8,861 bases of DNA, taken from positions 1 through 8,861 of the forward strand of contig JAEXJH010000613.1 of assembly GCA_023445955.1 (NCBI GenBank), read 5' to 3'. The DNA is from Pseudomonadota bacterium. GTDB taxonomy: Bacteria > Pseudomonadota > Alphaproteobacteria > Caulobacterales > Caulobacteraceae. A program made the position numbers and the translations under genes. This document shows, piece by piece, positions 6,533 to 8,861 of this stretch. How positions within the stretch are numbered: position 1 is the stretch's first letter; every line of letters starts with the position of its first letter. Below the pieces are notes generated by a model. That model was not told the DNA's origin and did no database searches. It saw nothing but the letters and a program-made list of their open reading frames with translations.

Positions 6533-7025
6533 GAAACTCACAGCCTTTATCGCCAAGTGCGAAGACCCCGCTCAGCTGAGGACGATGATCGCCAACGCAA
6601 AGGCGCGCGGTGAGGACGACCTGGCGCTGGCCGCCTTCCGTCGATTGGTTCTGGTTTCGCCGTCCGAAGCGCCTGGAACGGTCGAGCACGATATGTGGCA
6701 GACCATCTTCGCCTTCGAGCATTTGCTGAAGGAAGAGCGTGGCAAGACGACCTTGCTGGCTCGAACACGCCAGAAGATCGCCCGGGTGGGCGTCATCGAA
6801 ACCCTCAATGACTGGGCTGCGGCAAAGCAGGAGACCGAAGGGTTTCGGATGCTGCTCGAGCGGGGTCTGCCAGAGCTCACCGGCGAGGCCATCGTGTTGC
6901 GCCACGCCCAGCTGTTCTCGCGAGGCGCCGTCGATGCGGCGCGCGCACGCCTGGTGGCGGCCAGCGTATCGGATGCAGCAATCCTGACGCCGCTGGGAGA
7001 GGCCTATGCCTGCGCCGATGACTGA
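6519..7025 (+). CDS. Unrecognised 168-residue protein in the glycosylase cassette
   Basis: I cannot assign a family. The protein is soluble, has no signal peptide or membrane segment, and is predicted mostly helical. The N-terminal part (about 1-45, with ANAKARGEDDLALAAFRRLV) looks like a short helical repeat. The middle (about 73-115) holds a charged block, EERGKTTLLARTRQKI, followed by GVIETLNDWAAAK. Then come GFRMLLERGLPELTGEAIVL and a C-terminal helix. The pattern has the look of a conserved domain, possibly nucleic-acid associated because of the Arg/Lys-rich block. The start is TTG at 6519 with GAGG eight bases upstream. The gene overlaps its left neighbour by 14 and its right neighbour by 20 bases, so the set is one translational unit. 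Confidence 0.72.
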   Translation: MPPHEKLTAFIAKCEDPAQLRTMIANAKARGEDDLALAAFRRLVLVSPSEAPGTVEHDMWQTIFAFEHLLKEERGKTTLLARTRQKIARVGVIETLNDWAAAKQETEGFRMLLERGLPELTGEAIVLRHAQLFSRGAVDAARARLVAASVSDAAILTPLGEAYACADD

Positions 7026-7383
7026 AGCCGCCAAGCCGCCGCCGCACATGACCGGCTGCGTCTGTGAACAGGGCACGGCGCGGTACACGGAGTTCGAGGC
7101 CCGGGAGCTCGGATGTGACGAGACCGAGGGCCGCTATGCCGATGTCACCCTCAACCGCTGTCGCAGTTGCGGCCGAACTTGGCTGCGCTACCTGGTGGAA
7201 TACGAAGCTTTCAGCCGATCGGGGCGATGGGCGCGTGGTCTGATCAGCGAAAGCGACATGCAGACGATCACCCCGCAGACCGCGGTCGCCCATCTCAACG
7301 GACTGGAGTGGTATCTCTACGGCGGCTCCTACTTTGACGGGATCAGCGGCCGGCGGACCGGCCCCATGCGGTGGGAGCCTTAA
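7006..7383 (+). CDS. Unrecognised 125-residue protein with CxC and CxxC cysteine pairs
   Basis: A small soluble protein with C18-x-C20 and C52-x2-C55 (RCRSCGRTW), plus C37 between them. The two pairs look like a zinc ribbon or small zinc-binding fold. After the second pair comes WLRYLVEYEAFSRSGRW, an aromatic and basic stretch, and the C-terminal half is rich in Tyr, Trp and Gly. The ATG at 7006 has GGGAG six bases upstream and overlaps the preceding gene. An ATG four codons later is a possible alternative start. It ends six bases from the convergent ParB-like gene. Zinc-ribbon proteins often bind nucleic acid or act as protein adaptors, so a DNA-targeting partner of the glycosylase-like protein is plausible but unproven. 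Confidence 0.7.
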   Translation: MPAPMTEAAKPPPHMTGCVCEQGTARYTEFEARELGCDETEGRYADVTLNRCRSCGRTWLRYLVEYEAFSRSGRWARGLISESDMQTITPQTAVAHLNGLEWYLYGGSYFDGISGRRTGPMRWEP

Positions 7384-7389
7384 GGCGCG

Positions 7390-8289
7390 CTATACGCCGC
7401 TGGGCGCCACCGAGGTTTGATCGAGCGAGGCAGCGGTGATGATCGACCGGAACTCATCCAGAATCTCAGGGTGGCGCGACTGGAGAAACCGTTCGATCTC
7501 CGGGTTGCCGACCAGTCGCGCGAGGTACCCCGACGCGATGACCAGATGGAGAACGTCATCCCCGTAGGAGGCCTCAAGGGCTTTGAAGTCCTGATTGAGC
7601 GACGCCATTTCGCGTTCCATCCGAGCCATCTGCTCGGGAGTCATACCGCTGACCTTCTTCGGCTTGTCCGGCCTCGCGAGATCCGCCTGGCGGGTCGCCG
7701 CCAACAGCGCCTTGGCGTAGCTGGACGTGAAGTTGTTGGCCGCCAGTAAGAGTTCGGCGACCTCGATCTGGCGCACCGGTTTCATCTTGCGAAGAACGTC
7801 GAAGGTCACCGGGTTGACCAGGCGGTCCTTCAACAGTTCGGCGACCTCGGGACACACCCCGTCCAGAAGGGATCGCCGACGCCGGATCGACCGAGCGTCG
7901 ACATTTAGAGCCTTTGCGATCTTCTCCTCGGAAACACCGCGATCAAGCGCCCGCACGATCATGTAGTGCTCTTGAATGGTCGCGAGCCGATTGACCCGTT
8001 TGTTGTAGGTGAACGCCTCATCGTCACGCGCCAGCAGGCAGCGTGTCTCGGTCTCTCCAAGATCGATGAGCGCCGCGTAACGGATATGGCCATCAAGGAG
8101 CATGAGGCCCTCGCTTGACCGGGCGACCGCTAAGGGCTCGATCACACCGACTTCGGCGATGGATTGGGCGATGCGCCGGTATTTCACCGTCGCCTTGACC
8201 TGATCGGTGACCTGCCTCAGCGGCAGGATTTCGTCGAGACGAGCGACGATCAGCTCCCGCTCGAACGCCAGTTTGACCGCGGCCGCCAT
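7390..8289 (-). CDS. ParB/RepB-family plasmid partition-like protein
   Basis: A 299-residue ParB-superfamily protein. An N-terminal ParB/Srx-like domain (about 15-90) contains LDGHIRYAAL (65-74), in the place where classical ParB has the GERRxxA nucleotide-binding box. A central helix-turn-helix region (about 117-142, RGVSEEKIAKALNVDARSIR) is followed by a RepB-type C-terminal domain (about 145-280). Proteins of this type sit on alphaproteobacterial plasmids and integrative elements and are thought to bind centromere-like DNA for segregation or regulation. The ATG at 8289 lies one base after the stop of the truncated partner gene. The upstream TTAGG is a weak binding site, so expression probably depended on coupling. 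No ParA/RepA ATPase is in the window, so it may serve as a regulator rather than in classical partition. Confidence 0.88.
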   Translation of the reverse strand: MAAAVKLAFERELIVARLDEILPLRQVTDQVKATVKYRRIAQSIAEVGVIEPLAVARSSEGLMLLDGHIRYAALIDLGETETRCLLARDDEAFTYNKRVNRLATIQEHYMIVRALDRGVSEEKIAKALNVDARSIRRRRSLLDGVCPEVAELLKDRLVNPVTFDVLRKMKPVRQIEVAELLLAANNFTSSYAKALLAATRQADLARPDKPKKVSGMTPEQMARMEREMASLNQDFKALEASYGDDVLHLVIASGYLARLVGNPEIERFLQSRHPEILDEFRSIITAASLDQTSVAPSGV

Positions 8290-8290
8290 C

Positions 8291-8626
8291 CTAACCGCTC
8301 GCTACACCCAGCCGCTCGGCCAACGGGCGGGGGAGGGTGTGCATCGCCTCCGCCCGCAACAGGGTCACGAAGTGCTCGTCATCCAGCAGACGGCGCAACG
8401 CATTGACGACGAAGAGCAGCCGGCTCTGGGCTAGACTGGCTTTCTTCACCAGCAGCTTCTGGCGGTCGGTCTCTTTGCGATACGCCCGAACAAGCGCCTC
8501 GGCGCTGACGCGCACACGAAGACCGCCTCGCGAGCCGCTATGGCCCGACTTTCTGCTGACCCGTCGCTGCTCAATGATCCGCCGGATGGCCAGCATCTGA
8601 TTGCCGGGCAGCGTCTTCTTCTCGTA
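8291..8626 (-). pseudogene. C-terminal remnant of the ParB/RepB-family partner protein
   Basis: In frame from just after a TGA at 8627-8629, this frame reads YEKKTLPGNQMLAIRRIIEQ and then, after a Ser/Gly/Arg-rich linker, VSAEALVRAYRKETDRQKLL and a closing LFVVNALRRLLDDEHFVTLL segment. It ends with LPRPLAERLG. I recognise this as the C-terminal third of the second ParB-family protein that commonly precedes the RepB-like gene on alphaproteobacterial elements; that protein is normally near 300 residues. The whole N-terminal ParB domain is missing. The first usable ATG is at 8596 and lacks a good ribosome binding site, so a 101-residue product is possible but doubtful. The homology stops abruptly at about 8627, next to a hairpin and a foreign LysR fragment. 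Confidence 0.75.
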
Positions 8627-8628
8627 TC

Positions 8629-8644
8629 ACCCCGCTAAGGGGGT
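8629..8644. repeat. Small inverted repeat at the truncation point
   Basis: ACCCC-GCTAAG-GGGGT, perfect five-base arms, lies immediately beside the point where the ParB-family homology ends and a few bases before the LysR-like homology begins. There is no T-run to make it a good terminator. It may be a recombination or excision scar. Confidence 0.4.
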
Positions 8645-8663
8645 CCTTCTTCCACGCCGCTGC

Positions 8664-8851
8664 ACAATCCAGATCCCAGCCTATGACGTGAAACAGCATC
8701 TTGAGGCGGGAGAATTGGTCGAGGTGATGCCGGCCATCGAGCCGAGCTGATGCCTATGACGTTACTCTATCCCCACCGCCAGCACCTTTCACACCGGCTG
8801 CAGGTATTTGCCGATTGGCTTGAGACGCTGCTGAAGGACAAGCTCTTATGA
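8664..8851 (+). pseudogene. Frameshifted C-terminal fragment of a LysR-type transcriptional regulator
   Basis: The first frame reads TIQIPAYDVKQHLEAGELVE and then VMPAIEPS before stopping at the TGA at 8748. The next frame (from GAG at 8744) continues ELMPMTLLYPHRQHLSHRLQ and VFADWLETLLKDKLL, ending with the TGA at 8849-8851. Together they match the end of the substrate-binding domain of LysR regulators of the CrgA-like type, where the passage normally runs EP-x-x-MPMTLLYPHR without a break. One missing base near 8743 explains the shift. Everything upstream (DNA-binding domain and most of the effector domain) is absent. A possible new start ATG at 8848, with GAAGGA nearby, begins in the overlap and leaves the window after four codons. 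Confidence 0.75.
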
Positions 8852-8861
8852 AGAGCAAAAG

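Noticed and set aside
6399..7088. Minus-strand open frame of about 229 codons opposite the 168-residue gene
   Set aside because: The plus-strand genes overlap each other with ribosome binding sites. This frame crosses three of them and has no supported start.
7348..7363. GGCCGG-CGGA-CCGGCC hairpin near the convergent gene ends
   Set aside because: It lies inside the coding end of the 125-residue protein and has no T-run, so I do not call it a terminator.
8629..8660. Possible Tn3-like terminal repeat, because of GGGG next to a CTAAG motif
   Set aside because: The match is only a few bases, no second end is in the window, and no transposase gene is present.
1..8861. CRISPR array, tRNA or rRNA gene
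   Set aside because: I saw no regularly spaced repeats and recognised no tRNA- or rRNA-like sequence.

Overview
The window is GC-rich and reads like alphaproteobacterial mobile DNA, from a conjugative plasmid or an integrative and conjugative element. The evidence is a trb-type type IV secretion (mating-pair formation) gene block, a RepB/ParB-like partition pair of the kind common on alphaproteobacterial replicons, and codon use rich in GC-ending codons. A Caulobacterales- or Sphingomonadales-like host is my inference from the style of the proteins and cannot be proved from this window.

Positions 1-5340 (minus strand) hold one tightly packed operon, read from right to left. The order is trbC (VirB2-like pilin), trbD (VirB3-like), trbE (VirB4-like ATPase), a small two-helix membrane protein of unknown function, trbJ (VirB5-like), a 71-residue lipoprotein in the trbK position, and trbL (VirB6-like). 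trbL runs off the left edge inside a glycine-rich stretch encoded by long G homopolymers. Several neighbours overlap or abut (1, 1, 8 and -2 nt), so translation is probably coupled. trbB is not found upstream of trbC. TrbJ and the TrbK-like lipoprotein end in nearly the same peptide, of the form PV[RK]GSFxGQxSF.

Positions 5341-5711 are a divergent intergenic region with two small perfect inverted repeats and no convincing gene.

Positions 5712-7383 (plus strand) hold a compact cassette of four overlapping reading frames. They are a 30-codon leader, a protein that looks like an OGG/HhH-type DNA glycosylase (K133/D151), an unrecognised 168-residue protein started by TTG, and a 125-residue protein with CxC and CxxC cysteine pairs. 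The cassette is not part of the trb or partition machinery. It is the best candidate here for an uncharacterised accessory system, possibly one acting on DNA or in conflict with phages.

Positions 7390-8626 (minus strand) hold an intact ParB/RepB-like protein. Before it lies only the C-terminal third of its usual ParB-family partner, which is cut off at about 8627. Positions 8664-8851 (plus strand) carry the broken C-terminal end of a LysR-type regulator with a frameshift. A small hairpin lies between the two broken genes, so the right end looks like a rearrangement scar.
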